Source of the DNA: Auanema rhodensis
Lineage: Eukaryota; Nematoda; Chromadorea; Rhabditida; Rhabditidae
Assembly (NCBI GenBank): GCA_964057225.1
Contig: OZ059895.1
Coordinates: 16,243,501-16,307,500 of the forward strand
Direction of reading: 5' to 3'
DNA: 64,000 nucleotides
The position numbers and the translations under genes were made by a program. Under the pieces are notes generated by a model. It ran no database searches and was not told the DNA's origin. It saw nothing but the letters and a program-made list of their open reading frames with translations. Every line of letters begins with the position of its first letter. The stretch's first letter is position 1. Below are positions 1 through 12,200 of the stretch, one piece after another.

Positions 1-459
1 ATGTACAGACAGAACTTGAGAATTATCGTCGTCGTCGTCGTCGTCGTAGACAACGTCTTCATCATAATTGAAGAAGAAGAAGTAGAATATTGAGAAAAAA
101 CCTTTTTCTTGTTTATATTCACTAAATTCATTTATAATCAATCATCTATGACTTAGGTAATTAATCTTCGCGATGAAATTGTTCTACAAGATAAGTTAGT
201 TGTTTCTCATCTTCTAACAGCCAACCGCCCACCGCTAACCTATTCCTTAGCTCCGCCCATATAGGTGACAAACTCAGCCTGAGGAAGAGACATGTCAAAC
301 AAAAATTAGTAGACACGTTGACGTCGAGACATTGCCAAACAAAACTTTTTTGAACATGAAGCATATACCTATTAGAATTTCTTGTTATAAGTAGCTGATA
401 TTCAATTGAACTGAACGTAAGAGAAATACTATATTTCTATTAGTGCTATACTCTCCTTC

Positions 460-512
<53 letters not shown>

Positions 513-723
513 TTTTTTTCTCTTAATCTTATTTTGTTTTAAATGTTTGATATGCATTTATCTGTAATTTAACATCTATTAAATGCAGAAAAACTGTCAA
601 ATCGTGTTTCTTCTCCTAATTTTTCTAATCTAATTTGTCTATGTCTAATAAACTATTTTCTGAGATTCATTTTGCTTTTAAAGATTAATACTCTTATCTG
701 GAATTTGCTGGTGGTGACTGCAT
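1..723. other. Intergenic, no gene recognised
   Basis: No splice-supported coding exon is seen here. The stretch holds a short GTC trinucleotide run (about 26-48) and a (CT)20 microsatellite (471-510). The reverse-strand reading frame over 161-364 has no matching splice sites or recognisable protein similarity. Upstream promoter or UTR sequence of the gene at 724 probably lies in the right part. Confidence 0.6.
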
Positions 724-1295
724 ATGGGATCAATGGTAGCTAATCAGAAAACAGTTTATGAAGAAGATCCATTTCTTCGTCACTTCTCTACACCTTGTAA
801 TGTACGGTAAGTATACATCCAGATCTTGATGATATATATATGAAAAACTTGAAACATTAATTCAGATATACACTGTATGAGCATGCTCATTTAGCAGAAC
901 GACAAACTCATTTTCAACGAGATCTAGAACAACGCAAAATTCCAATAGTAAGTTGTAAAAGGTTTTTGATGTGTTTGTTAAAATATTGATATGATCATAT
1001 GACTCATTGCTATACATTGACATTGTACTCGTGATCATCAAGCTATAATCACTATTGTATGTAGCATGATGTGAAGAATTGGATCATGAGATCGTTCAGC
1101 AGTTGAAAGAGTGAGAGAGTGTGAGAATGCGGGGGATGAGAAGTATGAAATGCTTATTATGGTAATGATAAGATAGCGAAGCCAAATATATATATATATA
1201 TATGTTATATATTATATATATATAGTATATTAAAAGGAAGGCATTCGTATATGAAAGCATAAAGCTCTGGTTACTTTACCTCTTCTTTCAACTTT

Positions 1296-1366
<71 letters not shown>

Positions 1367-2354
1367 GAGAGAGGTGGGGGGAGGGAGAGCGAAAGCGAGA
1401 GGCAGGAAGGACTACTCAATCTATTGTATGATAAGTTTTGTTACTTAGTTTCTCAACAATTTCTACTTTTCTTTGAATTGGAGAAAACTTTCCAGAAATC
1501 TCAAAAGACATTCATCCCATTTTTCAAAAAAAAAAACAAATTAGCATATCCCTAATAAGTATTTGATACATCTTATCGTCAAAATCACTGATGTCCTTCT
1601 TGTTTTTTCCATAATCTGGTTGGCATCTTCTATCTAACTTGTCCAGAAAATGAGCGACCCAAAAGGTAGAGACGGTCATAAAGAAATTGGAGAGTAAGGA
1701 GAGATGAGGTCGATTACCGTCTCATCTTCTTTCTTATTTCTCCTTGCTGTTACCTAGTCTGCTCGACAGCAACTTCTTATGACGGTTGTCATCTGGTCAG
1801 TCTTCTCGCTTGCCGCAAAAGATCTTATCCATCTGATGCTTGACACGACAACTAACCAACCGATGCGACAACATCGATTTTGGGTTCTTTTGCGGAACAA
1901 TACTTGATTTCTGGTACTAGGCTTTCCTCCATTTTTCGTTTATTTGTGATTCAAAAATCAGGGAAAACGACTGACAGATTGACAGTGAAAACTCCATTTC
2001 CAGACATTTGTAGAGAAGGGTATAAGCACATACATCACATGGGATCATCAAACTCAAATTGAAAATGATACTGTAAGCTTATTTAATAATTCATTTGATG
2101 CAAGTTAACTTGTCTTATCTTCAGGTGACGATTGATTCAGCTCCCTTCCTTCTGAGTGGAGTTAAAGTTAAAGCCGAAGGTAACATGAGCACAACAACCT
2201 TAACCGGCACATTGAAACTGACTTTATGTGAAAATGAAGGTAAACCAAGCGTTTTGAACAGCCTAACTTCTCTCAACCTGTTTCAGAACCGCAAGAACAT
2301 TGTATGACTGAAGAACAGTTGAACTATCTTCGCCGTCATGGTTTTCCGCTCTAA
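724..2354 (+). CDS. Unrecognised small protein, five exons
   Basis: Exons 724-806, 866-947, 2004-2072, 2125-2239 and 2287-2354 join in frame with GT/AG junctions to about 138 residues. The N-terminal part is charged and helical-looking (contains TVYEEDPFLRH and ERQTHFQRDLEQR). The middle is beta-rich with alternating polar/hydrophobic residues (ISTYITWDHQ, then SGVKVKAEGNMSTTTLTGTL). It ends with CMTEEQLNYLRRHGFPL. No signal peptide or membrane segment is visible. Intron 2 (948-2003) is over 1 kb and carries AT and GA microsatellites, whereas introns 1, 3 and 4 are about 50 nt. I do not recognise the family. The beta-rich centre could be a small binding domain, but that is a guess. The start is the first ATG in frame; a second in-frame ATG follows three codons later. 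Exon 3 is the least certain because of the long intron before it. Confidence 0.62.
1299..1392. repeat. (GA)n microsatellite grading into G-rich tract
   Basis: Perfect GA dinucleotides for about 54 nt followed by imperfect GAGAGG and a GGGGGGAGGG stretch. It lies inside intron 2 of the small gene at 724-2354. An AT dinucleotide repeat lies just upstream (about 1187-1225). Confidence 0.9.
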
Positions 2355-4272
2355 GAGTATAGGCTTCATTCAGCCGGTCGATCCACATAAGTCTTCTCTG
2401 AGTGTTACGGGTTAATATTCCATCATACAAAGTTTTTTTATTCAAAAAAATAGTTCAAACATAATCATTTTCTCTGCTTTTCTGCTTCTCTATGTTTCTC
2501 TGAACCCGATGATCTCTATTCTTATTTTACTTATTCGAATACAAATGTGATAACAGATTCATTATTTATACTATATTATTTCATATATAATCAGAAAAAT
2601 TAACTGAAAATAATAAAAATAAATAGTTTTTAGTTGTAAAAAAATCTTCTTCTACATGTAATTTCAAAAAATCTTCTTTTAAAACCTTCACACCATCATC
2701 CTAATTGTACAACATGTTTGAGATAAATGACAGATCGTTGAACAGCTTTTGCTTCAATCATATCATATTGACTTGAAAAATCTTCTCCTCCATAATCCAT
2801 GTCTCTTTTCTAGTTCCAGTTGTCACAGCTACTTGTCAATATTTGATAATTATCTTTGATATGTAATAGAAAAAAAAAAGAAAATAAAAAGTAAGATTGA
2901 TAGATAAGATGATGTGGTTAGGTAAAGTTAGTTATGAAAATGAAATGAAATGTGGAGATAAGAGATTGCGGATGACGTCGATTATTGATAATTGATAACA
3001 AAAAGTTTGAAAACAAATGAATTCCTTTTGAGATAAGTGCTTCTGAATTTTGGAATGGGTTGGAACCTTCTACTCACTATGCTTCAATTGTTTTTCTTAT
3101 TATTGTTCAAGTTTTTTGAGATGGATTATGCCTTGTATTTCTTAATATTCTCAGGATATACACGGTGGGGGTTTTACTTTTTCATTCACTCTTCATCTTA
3201 TTCCCATTCACTCAAATATTGTGACATTCGACAGAAACAGAAGAAGATGAAGAAGACGGAAAAGTGGAAAAACAGCAGCTAGTTGTAGTAGTAGAGAGAG
3301 AAATTGAGGAATGAGTTAGATGGACTGTTAGAAGAAAGGGAGAGAAACAGAGAAATGGCTTAACAATGAGGTCGTAGCCTGATGTATATGAGAGAGTGGT
3401 GTCGAGGTGGAATGTAAGAGCATAAGTTGATGTTTAGAGAGTGAGTAACAGCATCAGTAATGTCTCTGTGATGTCCCTTTCGTTGCATTACTCTTCGATA
3501 TCTTGTCATCCATAACACAACGATTTCACCAGCTTAGGCTGTAATATGCCTATTGACTTTCCCAACTTCCTCGCAATAGTCTGATAGTCGTTAATCGGCT
3601 AACATATGTTGCCAATCTTCCTATTCGTCGGGCATTTATGAGATGTAAACCGCATTCTTATCACCCGCAAACCACAACATTCATCAGGCGAACAGCTCGT
3701 ACTTAGGGATATCGGAGATGACGAAAAGGTGAGATTCTGAAAATGAATAATTGCGTTGCCAGATTGTGAAAAATATCATTTTTCCTACACAGAAACAAGA
3801 TGTAGTATTAGGATCTTTCATCTTCAAATTACTTTATCTCTTACAATACACACACAAAGAAGTTTCCATCCAAAATACATTCCTGTAATGAGGTGAGAAA
3901 TTCATCAAAGCACTTAACTACAACTGTTTTAATACCTTTTTTTTCTCCTGAAAATATAATTTTTCATCACAAAAAGTCGGTGACATCAAAGAAAAAAAGC
4001 ACATTCAAACACGAAAACTGCATTGTCATGTTGCTTTAAATTTATTTCAATAAAGAACACCTGTTAGTTACTTCGAGATGAGAAAAGGATCCTCAATCTT
4101 AAATTGAATTACAATTTTAAAAAGTTTATTGCGCAAACGAAAAAAAAAGAAATATTTACAGCATTAAGAAAATACAATTTCTTTCTAATTTTTCTACTGA
4201 AAATATGCATTTGCATACAAATTTTGAGATTATATAAAATTAAAATATATACTCTTAATCATTTAATGTCTT
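2355..4272. other. Intergenic between convergent genes
   Basis: Low-complexity AT-rich sequence between the stop of the small + strand gene and the stop of the - strand dehydrogenase. Reading frames of 60-80 codons occur here, but none joins through splice sites to a recognisable protein. I see no RNA gene or structured element. Confidence 0.55.
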
Positions 4273-7200
4273 TTAATTGGTTTTCTTTTCAACACGCCCA
4301 GTGAAATGTTCCATAGTTTCATTAACACCGAAATATTCGCTGAAGAGGTGAGTGACAGACGATGGGAAAAGTCTGAAAAATGAATTATTCGTACTTGTTT
4401 ATGTTATTATGAATGTTACCCCATAGTAGCAATAACAGCATAACAAAATTTGGGGAGGGCAAGGAACTCGCGGTCAGTAAGGACAGCTTCCATGATATTA
4501 TCAATAACGTCTTGAGGTTTCAAGATTGGCAATAAGGTTGGGCTCCTGCAATAATCAATATAATATGATCATAACAATTTAAAAGAAAATGCAACCGATC
4601 TTAGCTTTGGAAAATTCGAAAATAACATCTTCAATATGCAAATGAGGGCTTTCTAAGCGCGCGGGAAAACTTACTTGGTTTGAACTCCATCAAACATTCC
4701 AGTATCAATGTAAAATGGACAAACCACGGTGGTCTTAACTCCATCTTTTTTCATGTGCAAGAGCTCGTTAGTTAGGGATTCATGGAATCCGACAGCACCA
4801 TGCTTGGATGAGCAGTAGTCAACCTGAACGAAAATCATTAAAACACTTTCAAGTTAAGCTACTTACTAATCCAGCAGCGCCAGTTTTTCCAGCCATCGAA
4901 GCAATAGTGACAACATGTCCCTTATTTCTTTCCATCATAGCAGGAATAAAAGCTTTTCCGGTCTATAAGAAAACTGGGAGATGAGTTGCATCTACAAAAC
5001 CACATACAAAGAACAAAGCCATGGTATTGACAGCCATGGTCAGCTCCATAAGATTATCTGGACATTCGAAAAGCTTCTTACCTACAAACCATTTTCTTTA
5101 TATATTTGTTTATTTTAAAATTATTATACCAGTAACAACACCAGCATTATTGATAAGAATATCAACAACTCCAACTTCTTTCTTAACTTTATCAGCAGTT
5201 TCATAAATATCCTTTTTGTCTGCCAAATTCACGGTATATGCGTAAGCCTATAAGGTCAATCAATTATTTCTAGATGATTACAGCCATTTGACATTATAAA
5301 ATCGAAAATTATGGATTTGATATAGCCTGGAGATATGGATTACTGTACTTTATGCCTGTTTTTTACAAAATGATCGCGTAATTTCTGCAATGTACTATTC
5401 AATCTTTTATTTGAAGTAACGGTTCCATGATATTATTATATCGATTGTGCTCTCTTAAATGTCATTTTACCTAATTTTCAAATATTTTCCTTATTGTTTC
5501 AGAAAGCTAATATCTTATTTATATTTTGATACTTGAATATCTTAAATATTGTTTTGAAATCTGCTTTCTACTCACTGTTATATCTCTTCCTAATATGGTC
5601 GTCTCAATTTTATTTATACTTTTCAGCGATGACGATGTATTCGCAACACTACAATATGGGGAAATTGAGACATTGGAGTAACCCTGATGTCACGTCTAGT
5701 CTGTATAGAAACTGTCCACATTCCGGACTTTCTGATCATCATATCAGGTAAAGAGATGAGCAGAGATCAACACTTGAAGTATTTTTCATTACAGTGGTTT
5801 GAGGTCTTCAAGAACACCTCTATCTATGTCATGTCAACCATCTGACTTTCGTTATTTTGATCAAAACACTTACCCTTTTCATCATCAGGTTTGATTTTAT
5901 TCTTTTTCATTTGCTTACTTTGAAAAACAAATTCTACTAAAGTTGATTCATTTTCGACGAAAGAAGATAAGCCGGTTACTTTGTTTAGTTTTTAAAGTTT
6001 CTTTAAAATCCTTTCGTCAAGTATAAATCTGAGAGAGCTGATATTAAAAAGCTATTAGCGGCGAGACAGATTAAATCGTTCACACATGCTCGTTTCAGGA
6101 ACGTCGTCCTAGAACCTCCTCTATGTCTTCGTCACGCTCTTCTAATGGTTCGATGTCTCTCCCCAAACGCCCGTTATTATACAAAGTTCGTTTTACTGGT
6201 ATTTTCGTACCGGTTTTTCTCATTTTCAGACAACCTTATGTGAAGTTTGGATCAAGGGTCGAAACTGTCGGTTTGGAGAACGTTGTTGGTTTGCTCATGG
6301 AGAATGGGAGTTACGCTCTTCTATTCAAAACAAAATCCGAAAGGTTTGTTTTTATTATCTAGACGTGTGCCAACTAGAACTTTTAGCCTGAAATTCATAG
6401 CGTACCATCCCGAGCTCAGCAAGAATGGATGGTACTGTCTCAGACATATGGTAGCACACCTGGAAATTTTAATAGCTTTGCTAAAGTAGGAGTCTCAAAG
6501 AAAATGCCTCTTCAATCCTTTCAACAGAGCTCTATTAATCGATTTTCTCGTGATGCTGTAAGTGCTCAACTAAGAGCTGGTGTGGAAGCTAGATTAGGCA
6601 GAAATTCTACTGGTGATTCTCTTGAATCATGGTCGAAATTAGGGGCTTTGTTACAAAACATGCCGTCTCCAAAAGCCGAAGACTCTGTTAGTTTATAACC
6701 GTTATAAAGGAATCTAAGCGCCTTTTATAGAATAATTCCCTTTGGTCCTCTTCTGATCTCTCTCTGTCTTCTTCCTCATCGAGTGAAAATGGCGGCAGCC
6801 GTGGATTTTCCTATCTCGACAACTTAAAGGTAAGCATCTTATGATCACACAGATTCATTTTATAATATATTTCAGGAGGATACGATAGTTTTTCATGAAA
6901 TATGCGATATGTTTGCCGCAAGTGGCTTCTGTGCTTTAGGAGATGATTGTGCTCTTGAACATCGTATGCGTGATTTCGCAAGCGAGTAAGAACCTAAGCT
7001 CAATTCTTTAAAAATCTTAAAAAGACTACTCTATCGTAACAGCTTTTCCATTTCACTTTCTCTGTCCTGCTAATACGATAGTTATACAATCGTCTATATT
7101 TCCTTGTACTACAGTAAATGCGACAAATCGCCATGTTGTAAGTTTGAATAATTTGACGACCTTTTGAAGGAAATAGATTATCCTTCTTTTCATATAAGTA

Positions 7201-8061
7201 AAAAGTGTTCTTAATGTTTAACTAACTCCCGTTTTCATTTTACATATTTAAGTCAAAACTCTAACTATGTTGTTTTTCTAATAAGTAGAAGGCCCCGGTT
7301 TTAAAAGCCTGTTTTATCTCTATATGATTATGCAAAAGTTGCGCATTATCATTGTGATTAATTGTTGAAAACGCGCCACTTTTGTATTTTTGAACCTCGA
7401 GCTTTCCACGAAGCCCCATTCTTGGTTACTTTTATGTTTTAATTGAACATTATACAAGATTGACTGCCTTGTCCACTTAAGGAGACTGAAGATATCTAAG
7501 TACTTGCTCATAGGTTCAAATGTTTGTCATTTGCATTAAGTAATATCTGCATTTTCCTTTTTTATTTGTTTTTTTTTATTTTAATTTTTGTTGAGTTGAA
7601 TCTGTACAATGACATGTTCACGTTTTGTTAGAGTATTTGAATGAAATATTAATTTGTTTAAACTTTTGTTTTGATTTTTCAAGAAAATGTATCGAACGTA
7701 CCTTAACACCATCTTTTTCCAGCATTGATTTGGTTTCTTCATTTCCTTTCTCGTTAATGTCCCACAGCACGATGGTGCAACCGAGCTTTCCGAACTGCAA
7801 AATAAAAATAAGAACATGCTCGTTGATAATGTGCATACTTCCATAGCCATCATTCTGCCAAGTCCACTACCTGATCCGGTAATTAAGACATTTTGACCTA
7901 TGAAATTACAGTTCATATAAAATACTTTAAGCTAAGATAAGGTTACCCTTCACATCTTTTCGTGGAAGAACACCAATGGGAAGGAGAGCTTTGATAGTGC
8001 TCACAATACAAAGGAATAAGGTCTTGGCGAGAAGAACAAGGGCTTCAACTACTTGTTCCAT
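4273..8061 (-). CDS. dhs-3-like: Short-chain dehydrogenase/reductase, SDR16C / DHS-3-like
   Basis: Eight or more exons join in frame to about 305 residues. Exon 1 (8061-7947) encodes a hydrophobic N-terminal anchor of about 30 residues ([19 protein letters not shown]). Then follow the Rossmann cofactor motif TGSGSGLG (exon 7897-7839), strand IVLWDIN (7794-7702), NNAGVVTG (5247-5130), the catalytic serine strand VTIASMAG, the active-site YxxxK as YCSSKHG, and a [11 protein letters not shown] loop. The C-terminus extends past the SDR core and ends EKKTN. This architecture fits SDR16C enzymes (retinol/17-beta-hydroxysteroid type) and nematode DHS-3, a lipid-droplet protein. Substrate is unknown. 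Catalytic Ser, Tyr and Lys are all present, so it is likely active. Intron 3 (7701-5248, 2.45 kb) contains a whole + strand gene. The start ATG at 8061 gives the hydrophobic anchor expected for the family. Confidence 0.9.
5629..7151 (+). CDS. Tandem CCCH (TIS11-type) zinc-finger protein, nested antisense in the SDR intron
   Basis: The first ATG sits two nucleotides after TTTTCAG, a likely trans-splice acceptor. Exons beginning at 5629, 5795, 6101, 6230, 6405, 6731 and 6877 join in frame. The protein has a Ser/Arg-rich N-terminus, a first finger C-x8-C-x5-C-x3-H (from [11 protein letters not shown] to CWFAH), a long Ser/Gln-rich linker of about 145 residues, and a second finger of identical spacing ([11 protein letters not shown] to CALEH). 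That spacing defines the TTP/TIS11 class that binds AU- or U-rich 3'UTRs; the wide finger separation resembles nematode germline proteins such as PIE-1 more than MEX-5. At 6984 the reading can stop (TAA 6987-6989) or use donor GTAAGA and splice to 7115, ending [12 protein letters not shown] (stop 7149-7151). I favour the spliced end. Role as an RNA-binding germline or maternal regulator is inference from the family. Confidence 0.85.
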
Positions 8062-9205
8062 CCTAAAAAATTGAAATAAATGAATTACAAGGTAATAATA
8101 GTCGAGTTCCAAACAAGACGAGTGAAATATATTATGATGAAACGTTATTTGGAGGTAAAGTGGTTGTGACGGTGACTGAGTGTTTGTTCCAATGGCTTGT
8201 TGGCTGGTTTGGAGTCTTTATCAATTTGCAATCTCAGATAATGAAAATAGACTCTAGGGCGCAAACTATGCAGTTTTTCACTGTTGTCTATTAGAGAGAA
8301 ACATAATATGAAGTATTAGAGCACTTTAATCATGGTTTCAAAGAGTTCAAGCCAAAATAATACTACAAACTATTTCATAATACTATAGAAATGTGATATT
8401 TAGCTATTAAGACAGATAGAGAAGGTAAAGAGGAAATGCTGAAACATGAAGGAATATTATTAAGTTGGTATTGTTCAACGTTGCTGTGTACAGAAAATCA
8501 AGAGTATAAGCCTGCCTTCAGTACAGGCTGAGCAAACAGTGCTTTCCTTGACTTTGCTCATACTTGCGGCTCGTTTAACAGTTCGTATAACAAGAACATT
8601 GAAGTTAAGCAAAAACTATCGAACGTTTAACTAGGCAAAAGTTTTTTTCATTCCAACAATGGAGAGCTATAAATTCCAATTTCAGAAAATAGAGAGAATA
8701 GCGCAATTGAATGCCGGCTGAGGAGCAAAATAGATAGCGGAGCTATCATCGGCAGCAGAGGCTAGAGAAGCAAAAAGCGCATAAGCTGTGAATAAACTGA
8801 GAGAACAAGAGTCACACAGCTGACTCTTCAATGTTGAAAGGCTGTTTTTTTGATATTTCGGGCACAATCAACTTGCTGCGTGTAAAGTTGGAACAACAGA
8901 AGATCTTATACTTGGAAGGTCTATAGAAATATCCTATTTCAAATTATAAAAACGACAAGAAGTTTCAGTAGAACTTGTGAAGAGTGTTCTACTCGAGTAG
9001 AGTTTAATCAGCAAAATCGAAGAAAGTAAACAACAATAAAATTATTTTATTAGTATTATATAGATTAAAATTATCACAATCAGTTATTATCACCCAGTGG
9101 CTAATGCATTTCTTCAACAAATTCCCCGTAGTTATTTTCAGTTAAGATGATTCATATGGAATCACAATCTAAGATTTGTACAGAATATATATAAATAAAT
9201 AGTTC
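8062..9205. other. Intergenic, SDR upstream region / COG1 downstream region
   Basis: About 1.1 kb separates two - strand genes. No coding exon is supported. It should contain the COG1 3'UTR on the right and the dehydrogenase promoter on the left. Confidence 0.55.
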
Positions 9206-12200
9206 TTAGTTTCCGAAGAAACTGAAGCTGCTTGACATCTTATCATAGAGTGAACTCAATGTTGGCGCATTTTTGGCTCCTGAAAACAGGTTACTGTTAT
9301 GCTTCGGACTTTGAAGAAGTTTATCTCACCTGCTTGGGGATTTGATAGTAAGTTATTCTTAGGTGGTTTTGCTTGTAAGCGCTTTGTCACTTCCTCAGAT
9401 GGCTGAATGCTCAAAGTACAAAGAAACGAAAAGATAAGAATAAATACCGTTCTGTCCAATCGTGGTATCAATGAAACTCTGAGAGGATGCTCGGGTTTTG
9501 GAACAATGTCCAGAACTTGAGCATATGATTGCGACTGTTGCAAGTCTTTACTAGGCAGTACATCAACAAGTAAACAAGAGAACATTAGCTAAAAATTCAT
9601 TGAATAAACGGAAGTCTAATTCGATCTTACCTGAGAACGATGAGTAGCCAGACGAATGTTGGTTGTTAGATAGCTGGACATTAAGCTGATATCAAATGGA
9701 TCAATGTGGCTTTCTATAACGGTTTGGAATTTCTTGAACCTAAAACCAAGATTTAAGGATTGCGAAACAAAGATTGTAGTTAATACTTCTCGTTCGGGAA
9801 CATTGCATTAAGAAGGCGACAATCGAACAGAATTTGAGTCCATGTTCTTTGCACGATATTGGCTCTGCTAATAGCAGATTCGAAGGCTTGCGAAAGCAAT
9901 TCAGAGATCTGAAAAAAATTGGAAATAAAAACCTCTAGGTTATCAGCTTACCTCAGTTGCTAAGGTTTTGCGAACTTGACGGGATAGAAGATGTGCTATG
10001 GAAGCATCCCCAAATCTCCGTGATAAAGCAAATAGAGCGGAATGAAGAGGGGGTGATAAAGTGATAGGTACATCTACGACACCAACATCTGGCATGTCAA
10101 CTTTCTCCCATTCCTGTGAAAATATTTAACAAATATATATATATACATCTATGATGATCTTACTGTAGCTAAGTTCAAAGCCAAAAACGGAGACGTAAAG
10201 GATTCAATGTAATCATGGAGCTTTTCTTCCGAAAGGTATTGCTTAGCCAGCAAACACGCATACTTGCTGAAAATCAAAACTTATCACAATTAATTACTAA
10301 AATGAGTTTTAGTAATTACAAAAGCAAGTATGGCCAGAGAAACCGTGGAATTCTAATCTTATTAAGTGTCACCACCCAGAAAATCAGTCAGGTCAATGTC
10401 ATTTAAACAACACAGAAGAAGAATTGTTAATAGCTACTACATGAGACCTAAGATTTAATAGCTACTACATGTAAGAAACCGAATTCAAGTTCAACTCAAG
10501 AATACATAGTTTTATGCTTTGAACCTTGTGAAGTTTTTAAACATTCCCAAACTTAGTTTACAGCTTTAGAACTTTAATCTTATAAATTAGTTCTAATCAT
10601 TTTTGCAACATGATAAATATAAAAGAACTAATATTAATTTCATGAAATTAATTTCTAATGTTTGTAATAAGACATACGTTCATATAGTATATACAAATAC
10701 CGTATTCTAATTAAACGTGGAATAAATATTTTTACGTGAGTTGAGAATATTCAAATTTCTGAACAGCAGGCAGAAGTCATTTTTTAGTCTCGAACTAAGC
10801 AGAGCGGTTGTATCAAAGTGAACGATTAACGACTATTATTTCAAATGAATGATGGTAAGGCATTTTTTTTTATTTCCCCCCGGACCACCGTGCCCGAAAA
10901 CATTATTTTGTCTTCTGAAGATTTGACTGATATTAGCAACATGCTGTTATATATCTCTCTTTTTTTTCTGTTCCGTTCAAAGGGACTCTCTTGTTTTCCA
11001 TGAGATCCTGTAAATCTGCATTTCTTTCTATTTTCCACTTGCAACGAAACAACAATCGTCCGTCTAGTTGACGTCAACTATGCCTGCGCAACTAAATAGG
11101 CCATACTAGGCAGCGGTTAGACTGATCTCGTCTTCAGTTGTTCCTACACCCGTATAAAGTGTGAGGGTTCTTCCATTTTCTCTCAAAACCTCACTAACTT
11201 CGTTACCGAAATTCAATAAACGTTATGAGATCCATAACTAAGATCGAAAATAGTGATTATGAGGAGAGATAAAGGTTCGGAACACCTTGAAAACTATCTA
11301 GGTTCTTTGAAGCATTGTCGCAAAGACATGCACAACAATCGTAGCTGATCACCAAAACATACATATCAAGAAATACATCTTACAGTAGCCTAAGCTCTTT
11401 TGTAACTTGGTTCCGGTATCGGACATAGATTGAAGTAGATATTTCCATGTTAATTCTTTGAAGAAGGTTGTGTTATGGTCTTGGCATGTCAGTGACAGAG
11501 TCTCGCACAATGATACATGACGATGTTATTCTATTAAAGTTTGCTCCTGTTGGTTCCCTGTCTAACAGGGACAGTTTGTTCGAATTGAGGGAAAAATCTC
11601 GACAATCCTTGGGGAGAGGCCAAATGTGTGTATGTGGTCTCTGTGTGTGCGTGTGTGTATTCGCTAGGTTGTATTCTTCGACGGTTGCAGTCTTTCTCTC
11701 TCTCTCACTTCATCCATCCTGTAGGTCTCTGTATGCGCAACAGGGAGAGATTGACAAAGGGGGGAGGACGGTTCATCGTCGACATCGTGTGTCCTTCGAA
11801 GTGAGAGCGTGAGATAGAGTGTTCATAGAAGAGGGGCGAACTAGCGACGACGATGGCTACGTCGTCTTCGAAGGCGACGAAGAGGGAGAGAGATCAACGT
11901 ACAGTCCCGCGCGAACACTGCATTCTCTCTCTCGCACATCACCCGTTTACCACTATTTCACTAGTCTCACTCCCTCTTACTCTCTCAGAATCTCCTTCTC
12001 CTGTTGACTTCAACAACTACGACGACGTCGACGACGACGATGGGGATGGTGCAAGCACCGCCCCCCGGTCTAGTTTCAATGGTCCGGTCGGTCCGCCGGC
12101 GCAAATCGATAATCGCAAGGCCCCTATGTCCGCCGCGCCGCCAACCATACACCGTCGTTGACTGACAGCCGACAGCCGGCTGCTGCATATTCTCTCTCGC

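Noticed and set aside
161-364. 67-codon reverse-strand frame
   Set aside because: No splice context, no recognisable motif and no partner exon.
11468-12188. Overlapping frames in the GC-rich part of the COG1 intron (up to 114 codons on both strands)
   Set aside because: High GC reduces stop frequency; the translations are low-complexity (Ser, Arg, Asp runs) and none connects to a start/splice pattern. A leader exon is more likely than a protein.
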